The notes: generated by a model not told the origin, from the sequence alone. A stretch of DNA of 11,932 bases from Phoronis ovalis (GCA_028565635.1 JAOXYB010049069.1:1-11932), one strand, 5' to 3'; positions 1 through 7,890 are shown, counted from the stretch's first letter. A program made the numbers and translations.

Positions 1-195
1 TTTAAATCAATAAATTTTAAATAATTCTTTTTATTTTGAACTGCATTAATTATTTTGTTGATAAAATTGGTCTGACTTAAACATGTTTATGCCTCACCAG
101 AAGCTGTGAGATTTAATTAATCATGGTGGGTGCCGGTCCAGAACCGTCGCCAAAAAAAGCAGCACAAAAACAACATGTAGGTCAGCTGGGAAGAA

Positions 196-308
196 TTTTT
201 AATCGCGATTGAATGTTTATAGTGCGAACGGTCATAATCGCTATTAAACTTTTGCTAGATTTTTTTTCTAGCTTGTATTTTAATCGCGATTGCCCGTGCG
301 AACAAGAC
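196..308. mobile_element. Imperfect inverted repeat with two AATCGCGATT palindromes (MITE-like)
   Basis: The 10-bp perfect palindrome AATCGCGATT occurs at 201-210 and again at 282-291. Between them, the arms 222-259 and 267-303 are imperfect reverse complements. Both contain a GTGCGAAC-type block and an AATCGC(T/G)ATTAAA-type block. They meet at a perfect 6-bp stem, GCTAGA (254-259) and TCTAGC (267-272), with a T-only loop. A long hairpin with no coding capacity is what small non-autonomous DNA transposons look like. The outer limits and any target-site duplication could not be fixed by eye, so the family is unassigned. Confidence 0.5.
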
Positions 309-402
309 TTAAGACCGCGCTCCCACTGTGAATATGCGAGAAGGTATGAAAACATTCACTATTTGAACATGTTATCGTTAAAATATTAAATACTTGCATT
401 AA

Positions 403-765
403 ATAGCTTGTTACACCAAAAGCCATAGAGTGGTGTAGTTTCCACATTAGCCACAAATATGCATAATACAGAAAAACTTATTTAATTAACTGTTTAAACC
501 TGCTCAAAACCGAAACCCACACCTACAGCTACTAGGTCTATTAGCTGACTATTTGAATCTGGGTGTTTCAATATCACTAGTTTGAAGGTGTCCAAAAGTT
601 CTTCTGATTAGGTGTAAATAATTAAAAGAAATGGTGCCATAATTTTGGAAATAGTGTATGTAATTGATAGATACGTATACATTTTAAAAAGTATCAAGAT
701 CTTAATAAAAACTTAACGTTTCAGTTTATTAAAACAGTCTTCTGAAGAAAATTAATAAACCGAAC
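403..765 (+). repeat. Roughly 400-bp dispersed direct repeat, copy 1
   Basis: This segment aligns colinearly and in the same orientation with 11138-11555. Shared blocks, in order, include ATAGCTTGTTA, GGTGTAGTTT or its TGATGTAGTTT counterpart, ACATTAG, ATGCATAATAC, TTGAATCT, GGTGT, ACCATAATTTTGG or its close variant, and ATACATTTTAAAAAGT. The end is marked by TTTATTAA, TTCTGAAGAA and TTAATAAA, which form a nested hairpin: the outer stem GTTTATTAA (724-732) pairs perfectly with TTAATAAAC (752-760). It has no open reading frame. It may be a dispersed element or the edge of an old duplication. Confidence 0.7.
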
Positions 766-1047
766 TGTTAATTTTATTGCAGCCTGTGGTAATTCTATTT
801 ATTTTGTTAAGTAAGAATATAATTGAATTCGAATTTCCTCAATCCGTCAAACTTTTAAAAGACAAGCTTTTTCAGTCAATTCTATTCTTGTGGCATGATC
901 TATAATGAACGAGTACAGATAAGGACTTTCCATAAAATATGCCTACGGATAACTCGCTCAATCTGCTATAGGCATCTCTAGGCATATCAGATAAGCGACA
1001 CATCATCACCTAGTACAGCACTCATTTGATTGGTGATCTACTATTTA
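766..1047. other. Intergenic stretch with no gene seen
   Basis: This is AT-rich sequence between the 400-bp repeat and the 180-bp duplication. No frame stays open long enough, or shows enough protein-like composition, to call an exon. No clear repeat or promoter was recognised. A 5' untranslated exon of the downstream kringle gene could lie anywhere upstream of 1746 and would be invisible to this reading. Confidence 0.5.
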
Positions 1048-1372
1048 TCGATCGGTATTGTTATGTTGGAGATTTAGATGCTTGACAACATTTTTCTTCT
1101 CAGTTTTCTGTGAGTATTCCAGGAGTATATGAAGAATCTTTTATAACCAATATATGTCACTTGCTTGTTCATCCTTTTGCTAAAAGTACATGACACATAT
1201 ATATTCAGAAATATTCGGCGGCATATTAGTTTTGATCAATATTGTTGGCAATTTATTTATTTAGCCACATTTTTTTCTTCACTTTTTTTGTGAGTATTCC
1301 AGGAGTATATGAAGAATCTTTTATAACTACTGTTTGTTGCCTGTTTATTTTAATTTCTCTGCTAAAAATATG
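1048..1372 (+). repeat. Diverged 180-bp tandem duplication with an identical 39-bp core
   Basis: Two copies, about 1048-1192 and 1231-1372, are related with a 180-bp offset. Most of the unit has drifted, but the stretch 1109-1147 is identical to 1289-1327 over 39 bases, beginning TGTGAGTATTCCAGGAG. The flanks show weaker similarity on both sides: GATC..TATTG, ACATTTTTTTCTTC-like runs, and TTTTGCTAAAA or CTCTGCTAAAA. Each core contains CCAG, six bases, then ATGAAG followed by an early stop. That spacing is also seen at the start of the real first coding exon downstream (TCAG, six bases, ATGAAG). Confidence 0.75.
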
Positions 1373-1740
1373 TTGAATCTGGTTCTGGTTCTCACTTTAC
1401 GTACGTTATACTTACTGGAAGTCAAAAATCCTGCGTTCGGCAGGCTACTTCACTCGCACCACAGCTTTTGCTATGCTAATGTTCCTCGATTACGGACACC
1501 TTCTAGAAACTAGACGTTCCCTCAGGTTCAATCTGATAACAACTTTATTTAAATTTACTTAATGATTAAACCTGTTGTATTTTGGAAACATTCAACATCA
1601 AACCTTTTTTTACAACTCTGTTATGTTTTTGATATGTAAACAAATTATGAGTAAAATTAGAAATACTATGTTACTATTGAGATGGGGGGAGAAATCGACT
1701 GTATCCTTATATTAACTTCTTAGTCGACATTTTTTCTTAT
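1373..1740. other. Upstream region of the kringle gene, no exon assigned
   Basis: The sequence at about 1425-1530 is visibly richer in G and C than its surroundings, and all three plus-strand frames are open there for 30 to 45 codons. No conserved motif, good splice pair or start context was recognised, so it is not called coding. It could be promoter-proximal sequence or part of a 5' untranslated exon. The remainder, 1531-1740, is AT-rich and leads into a pyrimidine-rich splice acceptor. Confidence 0.35.
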
Positions 1741-1746
1741 TTTCAG
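1728..1746 (+). promoter_or_regulatory. Splice acceptor before the first coding exon
   Basis: A long pyrimidine tract (ATTTTTTCTTATTTTCAG) ends in AG at 1745-1746. Six bases later comes an ATG (1753) that opens a hydrophobic leader. This arrangement implies at least one 5' untranslated exon further upstream, which was not found. A second good acceptor-like sequence, TTGCTTGCTCTAACAG, ends at 1801 inside the leader. Using that site instead would start the exon directly in the kringle frame (see the exon 1 entry). Confidence 0.6.
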
Positions 1747-1752
1747 GTAAAA

Positions 1753-1930
1753 ATGAAGCTGGTCTTATTGGCAGTACATATCTTGTTGCTTGCTCTAACA
1801 GACAAAGTGTAAGACAACAGAACTTGGTAGAGAATTCGTTGGGCACGCAGCTACGACGACTACTGGGAAAAAGTGCCAAGCATGGGCTTCTAATAGCCCA
1901 CATATACCATATCATGGAATAACGGATCAG
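1753..1930 (+). CDS. Exon 1: signal-peptide-like leader and first half of kringle; frame break between them
   Basis: ATG at 1753 opens [18 protein letters not shown], a typical signal peptide, but this frame stops with TAA at 1810-1812. The kringle half lies one frame over. It starts at Cys 1808-1810 ([13 protein letters not shown]), continues through four threonines, and reaches the signature CQAW and NSPH, ending in Gln at 1928-1930 before the donor GTAGTA. The kringle frame is closed upstream by TAA at 1796-1798. The two frames overlap only at 1799-1809, where one extra base (for example in the AAA run at 1804-1806) would explain the break; Asp-Lys would then run straight into the kringle Cys. 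The alternative is splicing at an acceptor ending at 1801, with the leader coming from an unseen upstream exon in phase 0. The half-kringle itself is certain; the true start is not. Confidence 0.8.
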
Positions 1931-4900
1931 GTAGTAGTCATTTTATTGTCTCATATGCACGTTTGTGTTTGATAAGCAATGTCCCCAGGGAGCACTGCCA
2001 TCCAAAGTGGTTATACATATGCGCTGCCCTATCGGGTATGGTTTTTCAGGGTCCATGCTTGCAATGGGGTATATATTTCAGCCCTAGACGCTCGCAATGG
2101 GGTATATTTTAGCTCACTGCTAACAACGGGTCCCGAAAATCATACTTGCTTATAAAGGGGTATGTTTTCAGCCATCTTTCTAGCAACGAGGTATGTCTAT
2201 AGCCATCTTTTCGGATGTATACGTTTTACCACAGCTGCCTTGCAACGAGTGAGGCCTGGGCCTTACCCCTGTACCATAAATTGCTCAAGTGCCCCCCCGG
2301 GGCAATGACACAAAAAGTGGAGAGCTAATTGCTTGGAGTCATTTTTTTACAATTCAAACATTTAAAGCTGGGGTCGCTGCAATTTTCGTTATGAAGGGTG
2401 AATGAACAAGTCTCCTATTAATTAATCAATTTTCAACAGCTGAATGACACATTTTACCTAGAAAATGTTAACTCTATGAGAAAACAGGCAGATAACCTAA
2501 CGACAATAATAAATTTTGCCACCAGAGACTGTTTTCTCTACTGAAGAAGATGGTGCTAACTATTGTCTAATGATAGAAAAATAGGCGGTGAATTTAACTA
2601 CTTGATATGTGGCTATGTTATGTATGCTGGCTATAACGAAAATAAGTTGCAACATTTATACGGGTAGCCAGTGTACATAGTATATTTAACTTGAAGCAGG
2701 GAATCCAATTCTAAATGTTTTAAATGGACCAAACTCTTAGTTTAGCATAGTGTAAATGTTTTAGATTTTTAAAGACACAACAACAACACAAACGCAGTAG
2801 CAAAAGTGCTAGGTCTAGTAAGCATTTACATAAAAAGCATCGGAAAGATCTGGCATTTGGGGGGATATAGCATTCATTGCCTTAAAATTATTTTACCGTA
2901 ATTGATTATGTCATAGACATCTTCACGTGAAGAAATAACTGTTGGTTACGAATCGAATTAATTTTTAAAAATCAGCTAGATTGATAATATAAATCATGCT
3001 ATGTCTTTCGACAAGCCTTGCTCACGTCATATCATTGCTTTAAATATTTGGAGCCTCTAGAATACGTCTTTATAATTAAAATGTGTACAACTACCTTTAA
3101 ATAATATAAATAATATGTGAAATATACTTCAGCTTAAAATTTGTAGAAAAGGGTGGAAAGATAATGGAAAACGAAATAAAAAAAAAATTCTTTTATCTTT
3201 TTGTCATTTGTTTTGAGCGTAAACATGTCATAATTTGTATATTGTTATAAAAGTACATTATTTCAATTTAGAACTACTAATTGTTTGCAAAGAAACTGTG
3301 CAGTTGGTATAAGTAAAGATTACAATTAATTTTTCCATCCACTTCAATGCTAATAAATCTTTTTGTAATATCTTGCCTGACGTCTCGATCAAATTTTTTT
3401 CCAGTTACAAATCAAGATAATCATGTCTCTAGCTTACGGTTAATGTTTCGTGCTATCTTAGCCAATAAGTTTTCTTCTATAGTACATTCTAGGCCACCTG
3501 GTGAGAAAATGCGAAAACTTGCCCCAGCACTTAGCAGGCTTCTCCTCCACTAAAGAATCCTATCATTTCTTGATAAAAAAGGCATTTTCAAGCTCTAATT
3601 TCTGTCATTTTAAGCAAAATTACACCCATTTTCAAATAAGACTGATCAACACGGCCAACCCAAAGCAAAAGGGAAGAAAAAGGAGAAAAAATTGTTCATT
3701 AGTATACTGAGTACACTTTGCTTGGATCACATAGCTTGGAAATGGTGCAATTATGCCAAGTTTGAAGTCATGTTCATTGTCACTTTTCCAGTATTTTCCT
3801 AACGGCGAAACGATGAAAACTGCTTCTAACTACTGTCGTAACCCGGATAGTGAAAGTGGCGGCCCTTGGTGTTACACTGTAGATAAAAACACAAGATGGG
3901 AAGTTTGCGACATTCCTCCTTGTGGTAGGTTTTGTGTTTGCTTACATAGTAACTACTGTCAATTACTATAACGACAGGCATTTAGTGTACATTTATTGCA
4001 CAAGAAATTTAGGTTTTGATGTGTACAACTGTTTAAAGTACCTAGCAATCTTCTCGTAAGTAAAGCAACTTACATAGGAAATAAATCTTTGTATATCAAT
4101 GTTTTCAATTAGTGTCCTCAACATGCAAAGATAAAACATCAAAAATGTCACCCTCCGAACACAGATATCGTCTCTTCGTATACGCTCTGGACGTGTTGTG
4201 AGAATAGACCCTTGGCATTGTGAAGATGCAAAAATGTATTCCATTACGCTTTAGTTATGAACACGATCTACGCATTATCATTTTCATGTAGCACAAAAAG
4301 CAAATGAAAGCATTATAATATTTTAAAAGGCAAAACAAAGGAGCAGCTGGAGGTCTGTACCGGAAAACAGTTCAATAATTAGGAATTGCCTCCCTTTTTG
4401 TGATAATAATATCACAAAATAACATTGCATACTGTATAAAATGTTTAGCTGGCCTTTAACAGTTTTGTTTTATCCAGAGCGTTTATATGTGGTGTAATTC
4501 TCTCATTTTTATACCCAGAGGATAAGTGCCAATCTGAATATGCTGAACTGAAGAAAAGCTATGGTGAATGTGCAAGCAAAATTGACACCCTGGAGAACCA
4601 ACTTAAAAGTTGCCAAGGTAAATACAAAATACAGTAAGCTTAGTCAAGTATCCAAAATTACAATATATCAAGACATAGATTTAGAGGGATAAGACTTTCA
4701 AAGCTTTGACCATTGTTGATGAGATACTTTTTGCCACCAGAAGAGTTATTTCTAGAGACTCCGTCCTGGCGGTTGTACATCAATGTTTCGAGAATAGCAA
4801 TTCACTAGCAGGGTTTATAATGCGTGCCCATATATACTTTTGATGACTGTAAATTATGTAAAATGATGTTGATACTCCAACAATTTTAAATAACTTAAAT

Positions 4901-5753
4901 TACATTCCCATTTGGTTTATAATTATTAAAAGAAAATTATATGACTTCTTCAAAAACCTTTGCAACATATCATGATGTAGACATGCACTGCATAATTGCA
5001 TTCACCTTTGTTTCAGAAGAACAGTCATGCAAAGAAGCCAGTTGCAAAGAAATCCAAAAAGCAGATCCTAGTGCCTCGAGTGGTCTTTATAAGATCAACA
5101 CTAACGTTGGTATAGTTGAAGTATACTGTGAGATGTCAGTGGAAGGCGGTGGTTTCACTTTCATTCCAAAAGGGGCTGTTTCAGCAAGAAATAATCGGGG
5201 GGAAAGTTTAGATCTTTCAAACATTTTTCTCGATAAGAAAAACGTACTGCTGTTTTTACGAATGAAAGATGGTAATAAAAAATACACGCTTATTAATCAA
5301 CTGTCAGAGTACCAAACTACCAACTTGGGAGGTCAAGTCAACAGCTTCCAGGGTTACACTAAGCCTGTGAATTTTAACAAGGGAGACTATTTGTATTTTG
5401 GAATATTGCCAAGCAACTTAGCTGATAAGAAAACCAACCAAGGCTTCACTTCCAACAAACAGCAAATAACATTTCAAAACTGCGACGCGAATCCCAACAG
5501 CTATTTCGTTTTGTATCCTAACTTTAATGAACAACCTGTAAACCAGTACCATCATACAGCTAAAAATACATGCGTTTATGATGTTACTGTCACCACTGTG
5601 TCTACAAAATGGCGCAGCACAGCACTTCCAGTGAGCACTTCCATTAATGAGAACTATTTCTTTTTCACGGAAATGCATTTCGGAGGATGCGGCACCTATA
5701 CCGATTCCACCTGTTGGGATGAAGCTAATGGTGTAGCAATAGGATTCCGATAA
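1753..5753 (+). CDS. Secreted kringle / coiled-coil / fibrinogen-like-domain protein (four exons)
   Basis: Joining 1753-1930, 3792-3924, 4519-4617 and 5017-5753 gives a protein of about 381 residues if one surplus base near 1802-1807 is discounted. The order is a hydrophobic leader, one complete kringle (about 85 residues), a 33-residue coiled coil, and a C-terminal domain of about 245 residues. All introns are GT-AG, of about 1.86 kb, 594 bp and 399 bp, with matching phases 0, 1 and 1. What is seen: all six kringle cysteines, the heptad pattern, and a fibrinogen-type opening of the last domain. What is known: kringles bind lysine-containing ligands or membranes, and fibrinogen-related domains of invertebrates often bind glycans. 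What is inferred: an extracellular oligomeric binding or matrix protein. No specific function or symbol can be given. As written, the first exon is out of frame with the kringle when translation starts at 1753, so the copy may be a recent pseudogene, a sequence error, or may use another start. Confidence 0.85.
1931..2033 (+). other. Start of intron 1
   Basis: The donor GTAGTA begins at 1931, directly after the Gln codon that ends the first half-kringle. Nothing further was recognised before the minisatellite begins at about 2034. Confidence 0.7.
2034..2245 (+). repeat. Degenerate minisatellite, about seven units of 28-33 bp
   Basis: A unit resembling GGGTATGTTTTCAGCC, then a variable stretch, then a GCAACG- or GCAATG-like block recurs. 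Its GGGTAT-type starts lie near 2034, 2067, 2100, 2128, 2158, 2189 and 2215. The units are diverged, and the tract grades into a G- and C-rich segment (2246-2310) with AGGCCTGGGCCT and a C7G4 run. It lies wholly within intron 1 and has no sustained open frame. It could be an internal repeat of a larger transposable element whose ends were not found. Confidence 0.65.
2311..3791 (+). other. Rest of intron 1, no exon seen
   Basis: This is AT-rich intronic sequence ending in the acceptor GTCACTTTTCCAG at 3791. Two short ATG frames at 3347-3553 and 3501-3710 overlap in different registers and resemble no known family. A perfect 12-bp palindrome, CTTCACGTGAAG (2921-2932), contains an E-box (CACGTG); on its own it is weak evidence for a regulatory site. 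No extra kringle or coiled-coil exon was found here. Confidence 0.5.
3792..3924 (+). CDS. Exon 2: second half of the kringle domain
   Basis: The exon begins in phase 0 after the acceptor TTTTCCAG (AG 3790-3791) and ends in phase 1 before the donor GTAGGT (3925). It encodes 44 residues with the kringle hallmarks [16 protein letters not shown] and [10 protein letters not shown], supplying cysteines 3 to 6. Joined to exon 1, counting the first kringle Cys as residue 1, the six cysteines fall at 1, 23, 56, 68, 80 and 85, in line with the pairing 1-6, 2-4 and 3-5 known for kringles. The lysine-site positions known from plasminogen kringles look retained: an acidic pair Asp60/Glu62, aromatic Trp67, Tyr69 and Trp77, and Arg76. 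The intron in the middle of the kringle matches the split kringle exons known in vertebrate plasminogen-type genes. An ATG at 3753 in the same frame lies in the intron and is not the start. Confidence 0.93.
3925..4518 (+). other. Intron 2
   Basis: The donor GTAGGT is at 3925 and the acceptor TTTTTATACCCAG ends at 4518. The phase-1 join makes a Glu codon (G plus AG) that links the last kringle Cys to Asp-Lys-Cys of the coiled coil. No repeat or further exon was recognised. Short antisense frames here have no protein-like features. Confidence 0.8.
4519..4617 (+). CDS. Exon 3: 33-residue coiled coil with regularly spaced cysteines
   Basis: This is a 99-bp symmetrical exon (phase 1 at both ends) between acceptor ATACCCAG and donor GTAAAT. 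The peptide starts [17 protein letters not shown] and ends LKSCQ. Numbering the first Glu as 1, Cys 4, Leu 11, Cys 18, Leu 25 and Cys 32 all fall on heptad d, and Tyr 8, Tyr 15, Ile 22 and Leu 29 fall on heptad a. Charged residues fill the outer positions. A short parallel coiled coil with interchain disulfides every two heptads is the natural reading, making the protein a covalent oligomer that holds the kringle and C-terminal domain together. Because both phases are 1 and the length is a multiple of three, the exon could be skipped without shifting the frame. Confidence 0.85.
4618..5016 (+). other. Intron 3
   Basis: The donor GTAAAT is at 4618 and the acceptor CACCTTTGTTTCAG ends at 5016; the phase-1 junction recreates a Glu codon. 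The exon 4 frame happens to stay open back to an ATG at 4941, through the pyrimidine-rich acceptor, giving a short hydrophobic run before the exon. This is most simply an intronic read-through rather than a start. Confidence 0.8.
5017..5753 (+). CDS. Exon 4: C-terminal fibrinogen-like (divergent) domain with stop codon
   Basis: The single exon encodes about 245 residues and ends at TAA 5751-5753. It opens [13 protein letters not shown], then [13 protein letters not shown] and EGGGFTFI. This order matches the N-terminal part of fibrinogen-related domains (Cys, SGxYxI, VYCDM, GGGWT). Downstream, the usual fibrinogen landmarks (a GEFWLG-like block and the calcium-site/ligand loop) are not evident. 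The rest reads as a beta-rich domain with a [12 protein letters not shown] block, a cysteine in FQNCDANP, another in KNTCVYDV, then [19 protein letters not shown] and the final GVAIGFR. Secretion fits the even spread of cysteines (seven in the exon). A lectin-like role is an inference only; the domain could also be a lineage-specific fold that borrows only the first fibrinogen subdomain. The reading frame is undamaged. Confidence 0.88.
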
Positions 5754-5860
5754 ACTGGTTCCAAAATTACCCCTATGCATTTGAAAGTAAATCAAATGAG
5801 TTATTGTATCATCTTGAATTACATTTAATAAAATAAACCCGACAAATATTAAAGTTACAT
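5754..5860 (+). terminator. 3' UTR and poly(A) signals of the kringle gene
   Basis: Two overlapping AATAAA hexamers lie at 5827-5832 and 5832-5837, about 75 bases after the stop codon. They would place cleavage near 5850-5860. The exact cleavage site cannot be seen. Confidence 0.75.
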
Positions 5861-7890
5861 AACCACTTTTTACAACATTTTACTACTTGCACACTTATAA
5901 GTGAACTAGTATAAATGTAAGCTTGTTTATTATATTTTTCTTTTTTCGTAATTCTGCAGAGTTATACACATGTAGCATTTAACATGTCACAGTCAGGGGA
6001 TAAACTAAAGCTAGTAAAACAACCGTATATTTGGCGACATGTTTTAATTTGTTGCATGGCGCACATAGGAGAGTAGACTTTCACTGAACAAGTCAAATTC
6101 CAGTTTATTGTCACACGAAAAATAATTCTCTATTTAGGCAGATTTTCATAATAAATTACAAAAAAAATCTTAGTTATATTAGTCCCAGGTAATATGTTAT
6201 TATTTTGTAACCAACAAAGCAACAATCGTGAATTTTGAAGTAGAAAACAACTTGGCATTCCATCGGTTTCGGTATGTTGCTTAAATATGAGAAAATAGAA
6301 TCTTATATATTAATTCTTCAGCTTTTCTTATCATTCAGCTCAACCTGAAATCTGAATCGACCTCTTACATAATGTGTATGTGTATTGGAGTATGACGTAA
6401 TCTACATATCTTACAATTAGAAATCCGTCTGTTAGGCCGTGGAGTAGACTGGGACGCAGACATCTTGCCAGTAAATCCAAAACCCAGTTTCTTCAAATTT
6501 TATAGTTTATCTCAAACTTTTCCCATATCATTTTTATGCATTTTTTCTGGTTTATATATAATTGAAATTAACCAAATTATTAGACGTAAAGTTGTGCCCA
6601 TAACATAACCATTTCATTCGAAAACTGGCCTGATCAATAATCATATTTTGGTGTTGGCAGCCATTTTTAGAATTAAACATTCTTGTGCAAAAACCTCTTT
6701 TCACAGTTTGTGGCCACAAAATTTTCAAATTACAAGGTTACATGTTGTGCAACTGGATTATGAAAGTATGACGCGCGCGTCGGGCTCATGCAACCGTTTT
6801 CTGGCCCGGAATGAGCAAGGAGTTTCAGCAAATAGCTAACAGCTGAGATATTTGCCAGCAAATGAAACCAAAAAATCCAAAAAAAAACATATACATCATA
6901 ATGATGGGAATTCAGCCTGGAACAGATAACGTAATAATAAGGTTCTATATAAATTCGTGTAACTTTCGCTGTAAGGCAGATATGTTTTTCAAACTTTCAG
7001 AATAACTAGAGAACATATTCATTTTCATTTTATGCATTTTTTGTGCTGCTGGGTTATATTATAGCAGGACGATGCTAATACCGATTACTTATTCTCATGT
7101 ACATCAGTATAGCATACCGGGGATCGGCAAACGTGAGTTTTTAACATTTCTTCAGTCGCTCTTTAAAGTAGAATAATTTATCATTATTTTGTTTGTAAAA
7201 TACTTGTTGCTAATATACATTTTGCATTTTGTGAAGGATTAGTAAATATTACACTTCAATAATTAATATTGAAAATAAACGTCTATAAACTATGCAAGTG
7301 TGAGAGAAACGTATTTTCCTTTGAAACCTTTCCAATTTAATCAAGTCATCATGACCAATTACTTTTAAATTCAGCAGGATCTGGACGTGTCACCTAAAAG
7401 GAAAGCTCTAGTAAAAGAAGGGATTGGTAGAGATTATTATTCACTAGGTTTCACGAAATTTAACAATAACACACACTCGGGAAAACACGTAACTCGACCG
7501 GAAAATAGGAAATGGATCTAATAAGGGGAAATAGTTTAACCAGTCATAAGTATTTAGTTTTCATATTTGAAACAAATAAAATGTATTATTTTATAATATG
7601 CGAAATAAAACTTTTGTACAATACGAGTTCGAATTCGATGATGAATTTTAATAATTTTAACATTTTTTTAACAATTTTCAACAATATTTTCATATTATTT
7701 TGAATGGATGGACTTTTTTCGAATACAAATGTAATGATACGTCTTTCTTTATGATACTGTGAGGTACAGCTTACAATAAATGTATTTGCATTTTTTACAT
7801 TGGTTTAACAACTGCTATCATTGTATTACTGGAATGTTGTTGAACTCATGAACGAATTGTATGCTAATTCATTAATTAATATTAAATTAC
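5861..7890. other. Intergenic region without a supportable gene
   Basis: This is about 2 kb of AT-rich sequence. A 63-codon ATG frame at 6648-6839 ends in a G- and C-richer patch (GACGCGCGCGTCGGG near 6771-6785) but resembles nothing known. The frame at 7512-7703 is low-complexity, made of Asn, Phe and Ile codons from AT-rich DNA. No RNA gene, splice-consistent exon or clear mobile element was recognised on either strand. Confidence 0.5.

Noticed and set aside
1425-1560. Three simultaneously open plus-strand frames
   Set aside because: All three frames being open reflects base composition, not coding. No family resemblance was seen.
1712-1915. 67-codon antisense frame opposite exon 1
   Set aside because: It is a shadow of the signal-peptide and kringle-coding sequence on the other strand.
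3753-3971. ATG frame containing the second half of the kringle read as a stand-alone small protein
   Set aside because: The first 13 codons lie in the intron and the frame runs past a good donor at 3925. Exon boundaries with matching phases explain it better.
4941-5016. ATG upstream of exon 4 as a translation start giving a 270-residue protein
   Set aside because: It reads through a clear splice acceptor. The phase-1 join to the coiled-coil exon is exact. An alternative internal promoter cannot be fully excluded, but nothing supports it.
5087-5795. Two antisense frames (5087-5287 and 5418-5795) opposite exon 4
   Set aside because: They are shadows of the coding exon, with no domain features or splice logic of their own.
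6648-6839. 63-codon plus-strand frame
   Set aside because: It has no recognisable motif, splice context or repeat relationship. The length is expected by chance in a locally G- and C-richer patch.
7620-7640. GAGTTCGAATTCGA, resembling a tRNA B box
   Set aside because: There is no matching A box or acceptor stem around it. No tRNA fold can be drawn.
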